Shown: positions 25,047-35,066 of the stretch, piece after piece
Position numbering within the stretch: position 1 is the first letter of the stretch
How the letters are laid out: every line of letters starts with the position of its first letter
Assembly (NCBI GenBank): GCA_963975885.1
Contig: CAXBIS010000003.1
Span: 124,001-188,000 of the forward strand
Source: Pseudazoarcus sp963975885
GTDB lineage: Bacteria; Pseudomonadota; Gammaproteobacteria; Burkholderiales; Rhodocyclaceae
Direction of reading: 5' to 3'
Length of the DNA: 64,000 nucleotides
Translations under genes and position numbers: made by a program
Notes under the pieces: generated by a model
The model's input: the letters and a program-made list of their open reading frames with translations, nothing else
Told to the model about the DNA's origin: nothing
Databases searched by the model: none

Positions 25047-27121
25047 GCGGCAGGCCGCAGGCCGCTCACGCGGCCGAGCGTATCGAGCGCCTGCGTGGCG
25101 AAATCCGCGCCCACGATCACGCCTACTACGTGCTCGATACGCCGACCGTACCGGATGCCGAGTACGACCGGCTGTTCCGCGAGCTGCAGGCGCTCGAGGC
25201 CGAACATCCCGCGCTGGTCTCGCCCGATTCGCCCACGCAGCGCGTCGGCGGCGCGCCGGCCCCGGAACTCGCCGCGGTCGCACATGCCGTGCCGATGCTG
25301 TCGATCCGCACCGAGACCGACATCAGCGCCAACGGCGTGTACACCTTCGATGCGCGCGTGCGCAAGGCACTCGGGCTCGGGGCAGATGACGCGCCGGTGC
25401 GTTATCTGGGCGAACTCAAGTTCGACGGTCTGGCCATCAGCCTGCGCTACGAGCACGGCCTGCTGGTGCGCGCCGCCACGCGCGGCGACGGTGCGACCGG
25501 TGAAGACGTCACGCACAACGCACGCACCATCCGCCAGATTCCCATCCGGCTGGACGGGGACAATCCGCCACCGCTGCTCGAAGTGCGCGGTGAGATCTAC
25601 ATGCGGCGCGACGTGTTCGAGCGCCTCAACGCGACGCGACGCGAACGTGGCGACAAGACCTTCGTCAATCCACGCAATGCCGCAGCCGGCGCGGTGCGCC
25701 AGCTGGACCCGCGATTGTGCGCCGAGCGTGGCCTGTCCTTCTTCGCTTACGGCGTCGGCGCTCACGAGGATGCGGCGATGCCGGCCTCGCAGGGCGAACT
25801 GCTCGACTATCTGGCCACGTGCGGCTTTCCGGTCTGCGAGCATCGCGTGCTGTCCGATGGGGCGGAGGGCCTGGTCGTGTTCCATGCGCGCATCGCGGCA
25901 ATGCGCGACGCGCTGCCCTACGACATCGACGGCGTGGTCTACAAGGTGGACGATTTCGCGTTGCAGCAGCGCCTCGGCTTCGTCAGCCGCGAGCCGCGCT
26001 GGGCGGTCGCGCACAAATATCCGGCGCAGGAGGAGATCACCGAGTTGCTCGGCATCGAAGTGCAGGTCGGGCGCACCGGCGCGCTGACTCCGGTGGCACG
26101 GCTTGCGCCGGTATTCGTCGGCGGCGTGACCGTGACCAATGCGACGCTGCACAACCAGGACGAGATCGACCGCAAGGACGTACGCGTGGGGGATTCCGTG
26201 ATCGTGCGCCGGGCAGGCGACGTGATTCCCGAGGTGGTTGGTCCGGTGATCGAACGTCGTACGCGCGAATTGCCCAGATTCGACCTTCTGGCGCAGTATC
26301 CTCAATGCCCGGTATGCGGTTCGCACGTCGTTCGCGAGGAGGGCGAGGCGGTCGCGCGCTGCACCGGCGGGCTGTTCTGCGCGGCCCAGCGCAAGCAGGC
26401 GCTGCTGCATTTCGCCGGGCGGCGCGCGCTCGACATCGATGGTCTGGGCGAGAAGATCGTCGACCAGCTCGTCGACGCGGACGTGGTGCGCAACCCGGCC
26501 GACCTGTACCGCCTCGACGCGCAGCAACTGGCCGCGCTTGATCGCATGGGCGATAAATCGGCGGCGAACCTGCTCGCGGCGATCGCGCACAGCCGCAACA
26601 CAACGCTGGCACGCTTCGTCTACGCGCTGGGCATCCGCAACGTGGGCGAGACCACGGCACGCGATCTGGCGCGCCATTTCGGCAGTCTCGAGTCGATCCT
26701 CGGGGCCGACGTGGATGTGCTGCAGACCGTGCCCGATGTGGGTCCCATCGTCGCACAGAGCATCGTCGAATTCCTCGATGAGCCGCACAACCGCGAGGTG
26801 ATCGCCGCGCTGCGCGCAGTCGGCGTGCGCTGGGACGAGAGCGGCCCGGCCGAAGCCGCGAGCGGGGCGCTTGTGGGCAAGACGCTGGTGCTCACCGGTA
26901 CGCTGCCGACGATGACGCGCGACGAGGCCAAGGCGCTGATCGAGGCGCACGGCGGCAAGGTTGCCGGGTCAGTGTCGAAGAAGACGTCCTACGTGGTGGC
27001 CGGCGCGGAAGCCGGCTCGAAACGGGTGAAGGCCGAGGAACTGGGCATCGCCATCCTCGACGAAGACGCCTTGGTGGCACTCGTCGGACAATCGCGGGAC
27101 AGGGAGTCGAACAGCGAATGA
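25043..27121 (+). CDS. ligA: NAD-dependent DNA ligase
   Basis: Seals nicks in replication and repair using NAD+. The 692-aa protein starts at GTG overlapping zipA. Domains: Ia NAD-binding helices (about 10-70), adenylation domain with active lysine K126 in GELKFDGLA, OB fold (about 340-420), four-Cys zinc finger near residues 422-445 (CPVCGSH...C...C), helix-hairpin-helix repeats, and a C-terminal BRCT domain. The segment LSIRTETD before K126 replaces the SLDN-type sequence of E. coli. The stop overlaps galU as ATGA. Confidence 0.97.
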   Translation: MSGRPQAAHAAERIERLRGEIRAHDHAYYVLDTPTVPDAEYDRLFRELQALEAEHPALVSPDSPTQRVGGAPAPELAAVAHAVPMLSIRTETDISANGVYTFDARVRKALGLGADDAPVRYLGELKFDGLAISLRYEHGLLVRAATRGDGATGEDVTHNARTIRQIPIRLDGDNPPPLLEVRGEIYMRRDVFERLNATRRERGDKTFVNPRNAAAGAVRQLDPRLCAERGLSFFAYGVGAHEDAAMPASQGELLDYLATCGFPVCEHRVLSDGAEGLVVFHARIAAMRDALPYDIDGVVYKVDDFALQQRLGFVSREPRWAVAHKYPAQEEITELLGIEVQVGRTGALTPVARLAPVFVGGVTVTNATLHNQDEIDRKDVRVGDSVIVRRAGDVIPEVVGPVIERRTRELPRFDLLAQYPQCPVCGSHVVREEGEAVARCTGGLFCAAQRKQALLHFAGRRALDIDGLGEKIVDQLVDADVVRNPADLYRLDAQQLAALDRMGDKSAANLLAAIAHSRNTTLARFVYALGIRNVGETTARDLARHFGSLESILGADVDVLQTVPDVGPIVAQSIVEFLDEPHNREVIAALRAVGVRWDESGPAEAASGALVGKTLVLTGTLPTMTRDEAKALIEAHGGKVAGSVSKKTSYVVAGAEAGSKRVKAEELGIAILDEDALVALVGQSRDRESNSE

Positions 27122-27993
27122 ACAAGATCACCAAGGCCGTATTTCCCGTCGCAGGCATGGGTACGCGCTTCCTGCCCGCGACCAAGGCCAGTCCCAAGGA
27201 AATGCTGCCGGTGGTCGACAAGCCGCTGATCCAGTACGCGGTCGAAGAGGCGGTTGCGGCCGGCATCACTGAACTGGTGTTTATCACCGGGCGCACCAAG
27301 CGGGCCATCGAGGATCACTTCGACAAGGCCTACGAACTGGAAACGGAACTGGAGGCACGCGGCAAGACAGCCTTGCTCGAGGTGGTGCGCAACACCGTGC
27401 CCTCAAACGTCAATTGCATCTATATCCGCCAGGCCGAGGCACTGGGGCTGGGGCACGCCGTGCTGTGCGCTTCGCACGTGATCGACAACAATGAGGCCTT
27501 CGCGGTGCTGCTCGCCGACGATCTGCTCGACAACCCGGACGGCGCTTCGGTGATGAAGCAGATGGTCGACGTCTACGCCTATCATCGCTGCTCCGTGCTG
27601 GGCACGATGAAAGTCGAGCGTGAGCACACGCGCCAGTACGGCATCGTCAGTACGGAAGGGCAGGAAGCTGCGGTGATGCGCGTTTCCGGGATCGTCGAAA
27701 AGCCGGACCCGGCCGACGCGCCGAGTACGCAGGCGGTGGTCGGGCGCTATATCCTCACACCGCGCATCTTCGACCACATCCGCGCGCTCAGGCCCGGAGC
27801 GGGCGGAGAACTGCAGTTGACCGACGCGATTGGCACGCTGCTGCGCGAGGAATCCGTGCTGTCCTACGAATTCGAGGGCACACGCTACGATTGCGGCTCA
27901 AAGATTGGCTATCTGAAGGCCAGCGTGGAACTGGCGTTGCGCCATCCGGAGGTGGGTGAGGCTTTCGCGGAGTATCTCGCGCAGCGTCGCTGA
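27118..27993 (+). CDS. galU: UTP-glucose-1-phosphate uridylyltransferase
   Basis: Makes UDP-glucose for envelope polysaccharides and sugar metabolism. The 291-aa protein has the nucleotidyltransferase start AVFPVAGMGTRFLPATKASP, the KEMLPVVDKPLIQYAVEEA block, GLGHAVLCA and the VEKP motif. It is the third gene of the coupled zipA-ligA-galU run. A hairpin after the stop mainly serves the convergent typA. Confidence 0.96.
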   Translation: MNKITKAVFPVAGMGTRFLPATKASPKEMLPVVDKPLIQYAVEEAVAAGITELVFITGRTKRAIEDHFDKAYELETELEARGKTALLEVVRNTVPSNVNCIYIRQAEALGLGHAVLCASHVIDNNEAFAVLLADDLLDNPDGASVMKQMVDVYAYHRCSVLGTMKVEREHTRQYGIVSTEGQEAAVMRVSGIVEKPDPADAPSTQAVVGRYILTPRIFDHIRALRPGAGGELQLTDAIGTLLREESVLSYEFEGTRYDCGSKIGYLKASVELALRHPEVGEAFAEYLAQRR

Positions 27994-28020
27994 AGCGATC
28001 TTGTGCACGGCACAAAAAGA

Positions 28021-28042
28021 GACGGCGCCCGCGGGCGCCGTC
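28021..28042 (-). terminator. Intrinsic terminator after typA (convergent with galU)
   Basis: Perfect 10-bp stem, GACGGCGCCC (28021-28030) pairing with GGGCGCCGTC (28033-28042). On the reverse strand it is followed by TCTTTTTGTG, giving a U-tract for typA, 10 nt after its stop. On the forward strand only CTTGCTTC follows, so function for galU is weaker. Confidence 0.82.
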
Positions 28043-28051
28043 CTTGCTTCA

Positions 28052-29866
<1,815 letters not shown>

Positions 29867-29896
29867 GAGAACCTGCAAATATTTGAAAAACCAACG

Positions 29897-29905
29897 ATTC
29901 TAGCA
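29897..29905 (-). promoter_or_regulatory. Candidate extended -10 element for typA
   Basis: TGCTAGAAT read on the reverse strand, about 30 nt before the typA ATG. No clear -35. The same 9-mer occurs in forward orientation at 29972-29980 for the divergent gene. Confidence 0.4.
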
Positions 29906-29971
29906 CGCCTATGTTGCGTTCCGGAGTCTTTTTCGCTAGACGCCCGCAGCGCGGGGGGCGCACCGCACCCA

Positions 29972-29980
29972 TGCTAGAAT
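29972..29980 (+). promoter_or_regulatory. Candidate extended -10 element for the phosphorylase gene
   Basis: TGCTAGAAT 26 nt before the ATG at 30007, with a GAGGAG ribosome site between. It is the same 9-mer as the divergent typA element. No -35 is visible. Confidence 0.4.
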
Positions 29981-30006
29981 CGCCGCCGTTTCCGAGGAGT
30001 TCCGCA

Positions 30007-30741
30007 ATGCTCGCAATCATCGGTGGCAGCGGTCTTTCGCGCCTGTCGACGCTGGACATCGTGCGCCGCGAAGTCTTTCGCACACCCTACGGCGAACCGT
30101 CCGGGCCGATCGTGTTCGGACGCCTGTGCGAGGAGCCGGTGATGTTCCTCGCGCGCCACGGCTTTGGTCACACCATCCCGCCGCACATGGTCAATTACCG
30201 CGCCAACTTGTGGGCGCTGCGCGAGGCCGGCGCGAGCGCCGTGTTGTCGGTCGCCTCGGTCGGCGGCATTCGCGCCGACCTGGTTCCGGGTTCGCTGGTC
30301 GTGCCGCATCAGATCCTCGACTACACCTGGGGCCGGTCGCACACCTTCTTCGAACGCACGGACGAAGCGGTACATCACATCGATTTCACACACCCCTACG
30401 ACGAGTCACTGCGTCAACGCATCCTGGCGTGCGCCCAACAGGCAGGCGAGGCCATGTTCGACGGAGCGGTCTACGCCGCAACCCAGGGGCCGCGCCTGGA
30501 AACCGCTGCCGAAATCGATCGCCTGGAGCGCGACGGCGCCGACCTCGTGGGCATGACCGGGATGCCGGAAGCCGCACTCGCGCGCGAAATCGCGCTGCCG
30601 TATGCGGCGATCAACGTCGTCGCGAACTTCGGTGCCGGACGCGCCGACAGCGCAGGCGGCATCGCCTTCGAATCCATCGAGGACGTATTGCACGACGCGA
30701 TGTCGCGTGTGCGCAAGGTCCTCGAGCGCATCTGCGCCTGA
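30007..30741 (+). CDS. mtnP: S-methyl-5'-thioinosine/thioadenosine phosphorylase family protein
   Basis: Purine phosphorylase of the MTAP/PNP class that phosphorolyses a 5'-methylthio-nucleoside in methionine/polyamine salvage. The 244-aa protein shows AIIGGSGL (phosphate loop), RHGFGHTIPPHMVNYRANLWAL, and ATQGPRLETAAEI. The specificity segment reads MTGMPEAALARE; as I recall, Pseudomonas methylthioinosine phosphorylase is close here, so 6-oxo substrate (MTI) may be preferred over MTA. I start at the ATG after GAGGAG. The final stop is 14 nt from the end of convergent egtD. Confidence 0.85.
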   Translation: MLAIIGGSGLSRLSTLDIVRREVFRTPYGEPSGPIVFGRLCEEPVMFLARHGFGHTIPPHMVNYRANLWALREAGASAVLSVASVGGIRADLVPGSLVVPHQILDYTWGRSHTFFERTDEAVHHIDFTHPYDESLRQRILACAQQAGEAMFDGAVYAATQGPRLETAAEIDRLERDGADLVGMTGMPEAALAREIALPYAAINVVANFGAGRADSAGGIAFESIEDVLHDAMSRVRKVLERICA

Positions 30742-30755
30742 CGCGCGCGGTCGGC

Positions 30756-31712
30756 TCAACAGCCGGCCAGCGCCAGCGCGAAGCCGTCCTCGAAGTTCTC
30801 CCAGCACGCCTGCTTGACGAAGCCTGCCTCGCCGAGCAGCGCAAACACGCCTTCGCGCGTGTATTTGTGTGCGCTCTCGATCCAGATCGCCTCGCCCTCG
30901 GCCAGCGTCAGCTCAAGCTCGGCCGCGGGTATGTGCACGGTCTGTGCCCTGCGGCTGACCAGCCAGGCTTCGACGCGAGCGGCGTCGGCATTCCAGTTCA
31001 CGCGATAGTCGAAGGCGGACAGGTCGAAATCGCCGCCGAGTTCGCGGTTGATGCGCAGCAGCAGATTGCGATCGAAAGCCGCCGTAACACCCAGCGGATC
31101 ATCGTAGGCGAGCAGCATTTCCCGCTCGGATTTGACTAGGTCGGCACCGAGCAGCACCCGATCACCGGGGCGCATCGCGGCTCGCATGGTGCGCAGCATC
31201 GCCAACGCGCCGGAGCGATCGAAGTTGCCGATGTTCGAGCCGAGCATCAGCACCACTTTCGGCCCGGTGTCTGACTCCAGCGCCGCCAGGCCGGCCTCGT
31301 AGCTTGCTTCGTGCCGGAACACGGCAAGGCCGGGCAGGGTGGCCAGTCGGGCATTGGCCGCATCCAGCGCAGAGGCTGAAACGTCGATCAGATGCACGTC
31401 GAGCGGCGTCGCCTGCGCGCCTCGTGCGCCGAGCAGGCGCGCAAGCTTTGCGCCATTGCCCGGGCCCAGTTCGACGACTGAGCGCAACGGTGTACAGGCC
31501 GCCAGGATATCTGCGCCATGTCGTTCGAGCAGGGCGCTCTCGGCGCGCGTGAGCCGGTACCAGGGCAGGGTGCAGATCGCCTCGAAGAGGGCGGAGCCGA
31601 GCGTGTCATACAGATAGCGCGAGGACAGTCGCCGAGGCGACCCTGTCAGACTCCGGCGAATGTCGTGCGCGAACGCGGCGACCTCGGAATCGGGCGGCGT
31701 TCGTGCATTCAT
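30756..31712 (-). CDS. egtD: L-histidine N-alpha-methyltransferase (ergothioneine synthesis)
   Basis: Trimethylates histidine to hercynine with three SAM, the first step of ergothioneine synthesis. The 318-aa protein has the SAM motif VVELGPGNGAKLARLL, LMLGSNIGNFDR, and the FNRNLLxRIN-like segment FDRNLLLRINRELGGDF; the C-terminal WIESAHKYTREG is family-typical. The start ATG at 31712 overlaps the egtB stop as ATGA, so it is translated after egtB. The frame stays open into egtB but the family start is here. Confidence 0.93.
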   Translation of the reverse strand: MNARTPPDSEVAAFAHDIRRSLTGSPRRLSSRYLYDTLGSALFEAICTLPWYRLTRAESALLERHGADILAACTPLRSVVELGPGNGAKLARLLGARGAQATPLDVHLIDVSASALDAANARLATLPGLAVFRHEASYEAGLAALESDTGPKVVLMLGSNIGNFDRSGALAMLRTMRAAMRPGDRVLLGADLVKSEREMLLAYDDPLGVTAAFDRNLLLRINRELGGDFDLSAFDYRVNWNADAARVEAWLVSRRAQTVHIPAAELELTLAEGEAIWIESAHKYTREGVFALLGEAGFVKQACWENFEDGFALALAGC

Positions 31713-33043
31713 CGGCCGGCTCCATCGACGCAGCGAAAGCTTGCGAATACGTACGGATAACGCGGACGGAACCAGTTTCGAAAGGACGGGCGGATCAGCT
31801 CGACCACGGTTGCCGGCGAAGCGCCCTTCATGACGTAATGCTGGCCGTCGAAGAAATCCGCCGAATACTCCGGGTATTCGGGCATCGGCGCGAATCCGGG
31901 GAAGGGCGCGAATGGCGTCGAAGTCCATTCCCAGCCATTTCCGACCAGATCCTCGACGCCCCAGGCGCTTGCTCCGTCCGGGTGGCTGCCGGCCGGCTCG
32001 GGATCGTAACTATCGAAACCAAAGGCGCCATGACGTGCCTGCGGCGCCTCATCCCCCCAGGGAAAACGACGTTGCGGGCCGTCGGGATTTCCCAGCGCAG
32101 CCTGCTGGTATTGCGCCTCGGTAGGCAAGGTCATGTCGCGCCAACGCGCGTAGGCACTCGCCTCGGCGTGGGTGACCCACACTGGCCAGGCAGCGGGCAA
32201 CCGCACCCGGGCGAACATGGCGAGCCAAGACCAAGACTGCCCGTCGCGTTGCCAGAAATGCGGATGCTCGATGCCGTGTTCCCGCAGCCACGCCCAGTCC
32301 TCGGAGTTCCACCAGCGTTCGTCCCGATAACCGCCGGCCTCGACGAACTCCAGGTATTCGGCATTGGTGACGTTGTGACGCTGGATGCGGAAAGCGGGCA
32401 CTTCCTCGGCGTGGGCCGGCAATTCGTTGTCCCACGCGAACGGCAGATCACCGCGCGCCGCTCCCAGCCGCACGCGTCCGGCCGGCACTTCGACCATCGC
32501 CTGTTCGGGCGGTGTGTCGCCGATGTTCGGCGTGTAGCCCTGCGGAGAACACTTGTCGCGGTGTGGCAGGGCATGCCACAGATACATCAGCGTCTCGTGG
32601 TGCATGGTTTCGTGCTCGAGGATGCGATGCACGACGTCGATCGGTCCATCGGGGTCGCCCAGCACCGTTTCGATTGCTGCGCGCACGCGACGGTCGGCCT
32701 CGTCGCGGAAGGCGACGACCGTTGCCCGATCGGGCCATTCGTCGGCCTCGTTGCCGCGAGCCTTCGCATCGCTCGTCGCCTCATGTGGATCGATCCCGCG
32801 CGCGAAAAGGCGTTCGAGCGCTTCGTCGATGGCCGGGCCGCCGAGCGCGTTGCGCACCAGATGCGCATGGCTGAAGGCAGGCACATGACCTTCGTAGAAG
32901 ACCAGTGGATTACGCAAGGGAATCGGACGTCCGAAGTAGGCTTTGTCGGACAGTGTTGCGTAGAGCGCGTGCATGCGGCGACGGTTGTGATCGAACTGGT
33001 CGAGCAAGTCGGGGCCGATGCGAAATTTCGTGGGCGCGTTCAT
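31709..33043 (-). CDS. egtB: Ergothioneine biosynthesis iron enzyme EgtB (sulfoxide synthase)
   Basis: Non-heme iron enzyme that joins hercynine to a cysteinyl thiol using O2. The 444-aa protein has an N-terminal DinB-like domain with candidate iron ligands (GHVPAFS and HETMHHETL) and a C-terminal formylglycine-generating (SUMF1) domain with GNGWEWT and SFRCV. I start at 33043 because AGGAGG lies 9 nt upstream; ATGs at 33052 and 33064 are less well spaced. Whether the thiol donor is gamma-Glu-Cys or cysteine cannot be read here. No egtC or egtE is adjacent. Confidence 0.92.
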   Translation of the reverse strand: MNAPTKFRIGPDLLDQFDHNRRRMHALYATLSDKAYFGRPIPLRNPLVFYEGHVPAFSHAHLVRNALGGPAIDEALERLFARGIDPHEATSDAKARGNEADEWPDRATVVAFRDEADRRVRAAIETVLGDPDGPIDVVHRILEHETMHHETLMYLWHALPHRDKCSPQGYTPNIGDTPPEQAMVEVPAGRVRLGAARGDLPFAWDNELPAHAEEVPAFRIQRHNVTNAEYLEFVEAGGYRDERWWNSEDWAWLREHGIEHPHFWQRDGQSWSWLAMFARVRLPAAWPVWVTHAEASAYARWRDMTLPTEAQYQQAALGNPDGPQRRFPWGDEAPQARHGAFGFDSYDPEPAGSHPDGASAWGVEDLVGNGWEWTSTPFAPFPGFAPMPEYPEYSADFFDGQHYVMKGASPATVVELIRPSFRNWFRPRYPYVFASFRCVDGAGR

Positions 33044-33199
33044 GCGGCACATCCTCCTGACCATTCCGGCCTGCGGCGACCGGCGGGTTGCGATGACTGC
33101 AACGCTACACGTGCAATGTTGCCTGTTGTGTCGCCTGTACGCCAGTTCAGGGCGCTCGCGTTCGTTTCTACCGGCTGTTCATTCCTTGATTAAACCGCG

Positions 33200-33224
33200 A
33201 TAATTTGTATTATGTAAACTTACA
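33200..33224. promoter_or_regulatory. Two adjoining AT-rich palindromes upstream of egtB
   Basis: ATAATTTGTATTAT (33200-33213; arms ATAAT/ATTAT) runs into TGTAAACTTACA (33213-33224; arms TGTAA/TTACA). This is the most AT-rich spot in a GC-rich neighbourhood and lies about 160-180 nt before the egtB start in the 200-nt gap after the efflux operon. It is a candidate operator or promoter for egtB-egtD; no regulator gene is next to it. Confidence 0.45.
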
Positions 33225-33243
33225 AACAACCCTGGAGTTCTTT

Positions 33244-33657
33244 TCAGCGAGAAAACTCAGAACAACGCGCATCGTACATTTGGGCCCGCACGGAGCGTCG
33301 ACGCTCCTTGAGGCGTTCGGTGGACCGCTGACGTGCCGTCGCATCGATGCTTCTCAACTGACGTCGCAAGCCTTCGCAATGGGATGCTTCGCGCTCTTCC
33401 GTGCGCTCGATCGGAACGACCGACGAAGCGGAATCCTCCGGCGGACGCGCCGACCGCCGGTTCGACGGTATGGGGCCGGCTTCGATGACCGACAAACGAT
33501 TCTCTATCTGTCGCTGCTGGGATGCGTCAGCGCACGGGCGGCTCTGATACGAGGTACCTGACGGCCCATCGCAACGATAGACCTGAGCGTCTGCACTCAC
33601 CGGTGCGAAGACAAACGACCAGATCAGCAGCATTCGTGTGGCGCCCTCGGACTTCAT
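33244..33657 (-). CDS. Small exported DUF4124-like protein
   Basis: 137-aa protein of unknown function. Seen: hydrophobic signal-type segment LLIWSFVFAPVSADAQ (about residues 10-25), then VYRCDGPSGTSYQSRPCAD, the two-cysteine pattern of DUF4124 domains, and a Ser/Arg-rich C-terminus with two more cysteines. I start at 33657 because AGGA lies 8 nt before it; an ATG at 33672 overlaps the outer-membrane factor stop as ATGA. It is the last gene of the RND efflux run, so it may be a periplasmic accessory, but this is only positional. Confidence 0.7.
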   Translation of the reverse strand: MKSEGATRMLLIWSFVFAPVSADAQVYRCDGPSGTSYQSRPCADASQQRQIENRLSVIEAGPIPSNRRSARPPEDSASSVVPIERTEEREASHCEGLRRQLRSIDATARQRSTERLKERRRSVRAQMYDARCSEFSR

Positions 33658-33668
33658 CGCGGAAATCC

Positions 33669-35066
33669 TCATTTTTCGAGCACGCCGCCCCCAAGCGCGA
33701 CGTAGAGATCCACAAGGCTTTGCATCTGCGCGCGCTTGGCCTGTATGAACGCCTGCTCTGCGTCGAACAGACTGCGCTCGGCATCGAGCACCTCGATGTA
33801 ACCAACCACCCCTTCGCGGTAGCGTTTGCGCGCCAGTTCAACGACCCGGATCAGCGTCGCGCGGTTGCGTGCCTGTGCGGCAACTTGCTCGGTGAGGTGA
33901 CGCCTTCCGGAGAGCGCATCGGATACTTCACGGAATGCCGTGCGGATGGCTTGTTCGTACTCGGCGACGGCGATGTTCTCACGCGTCTGCGCGACGTTCA
34001 GGTTGGCGCGATTGCGACCATGATCGAACAACGGCAGACTCACGGAAGGTCCGATACGCCAGGTTTCGTTACCACTATTGACGAGATTGTTCAGCTTGTC
34101 GGATGCATAGCCGAGGCTGCCGGTCAGAGATATTCTCGGGAAGAACGCCGCGCGTGCGACGCCGATGTTGGCGCGAGCCACGCGTAGTCGTTCTTCTGCC
34201 GCGAGAATGTCGGGTCGTGCCTCGAGCAGGCTGGAAGGCAGCCCCACTTCCAGCAGCGACGGCTTCGCTTGCTCCCCGAGCGGCAGTGCGGCCGGCAGCG
34301 CCGCGCCGACCGACGTCCCGGTCAGCAAGGCCAGCAGATTCTCGTTCTGCGCACGCGCCAGCCGGATACCGGCGAGTTGCGTTTCGGCCTGTGTCAGCAG
34401 AGCTTCCGCCTGGTTGTAGTCCAGCGCCGAAGTGATCCCCGCGTCGAGGCGAACCCGTGCAATGCGCAGCCCTTCGCGCCGGCTGCGCACGGTCGCCTCG
34501 GCCAGCTCGATGCGCTCGGCCGCTTCCCGCAGGCCCAGATAGGCGGTCGCCACATCGCGTATCAGTGACAGCCTGAACGCTCGCTGTGCCTCGATGCTGG
34601 CAAAGAACTGCGCGCGTGCGGCATCGGACAGGCTGCGCACCCTGCCCCAGAAGTCGAGCTCGAAGGCCGATACGGCTACGCCCACGGAGTACGTTTCCGA
34701 GACGCCCGCACTTGTGCCCGGAACGCTTCCTGTCGCAAAGCGGCCCCGCGCGGCTTCGGCACCGAGCGACAGCGTTGGCAGGCGATCGGCGGTCTGAATC
34801 CGGTACAGGCCGCGTGCTTCCTCGATTCGCAGGACTGCAACGCGCAGATCGCGGTTGTGTTCGAAGGCCTGGCCGATCAACTCACGCAGTCGTGGGTCCG
34901 CGAAAAAGTCGGCCCAGCCCAGGCGTGCGGCCGCCTGGGCGTGCGGCGAACGGTCCGGCACATCGCGGTAGCTTGTTGCTAGATCCACGTCGGGTCGTTG
35001 ATGGATCGGCGCGAGGCTGCAGCCGCCGAGCAGCACAAACAGGACCAGGGGCAGGACTCTAGCCAT
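33669..35066 (-). CDS. RND efflux outer membrane lipoprotein (NodT/OprM family)
   Basis: Outer-membrane exit duct of a tripartite pump. The 465-aa protein has a lipoprotein signal with lipobox LGGC (Cys16) and two outer membrane efflux domains with repeated helical and strand segments (for example FELDFWGRVRSLSDAARAQF, ARPDILAAEERLRVARANIG). The start overlaps the RND transporter gene by 8 nt. Substrate cannot be assigned. Confidence 0.93.
   Translation of the reverse strand: MARVLPLVLFVLLGGCSLAPIHQRPDVDLATSYRDVPDRSPHAQAAARLGWADFFADPRLRELIGQAFEHNRDLRVAVLRIEEARGLYRIQTADRLPTLSLGAEAARGRFATGSVPGTSAGVSETYSVGVAVSAFELDFWGRVRSLSDAARAQFFASIEAQRAFRLSLIRDVATAYLGLREAAERIELAEATVRSRREGLRIARVRLDAGITSALDYNQAEALLTQAETQLAGIRLARAQNENLLALLTGTSVGAALPAALPLGEQAKPSLLEVGLPSSLLEARPDILAAEERLRVARANIGVARAAFFPRISLTGSLGYASDKLNNLVNSGNETWRIGPSVSLPLFDHGRNRANLNVAQTRENIAVAEYEQAIRTAFREVSDALSGRRHLTEQVAAQARNRATLIRVVELARKRYREGVVGYIEVLDAERSLFDAEQAFIQAKRAQMQSLVDLYVALGGGVLEK

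Noticed and set aside
24962..26950. A 662-codon open frame antisense to ligA
   Set aside because: Same reasoning: the sense strand encodes a complete ligase with all motifs; the antisense peptide is His/Arg-rich low-information sequence.
28021..28042. Strong forward terminator for galU
   Set aside because: The hairpin is perfect, but the forward side has no U-tract; assigned mainly to typA.
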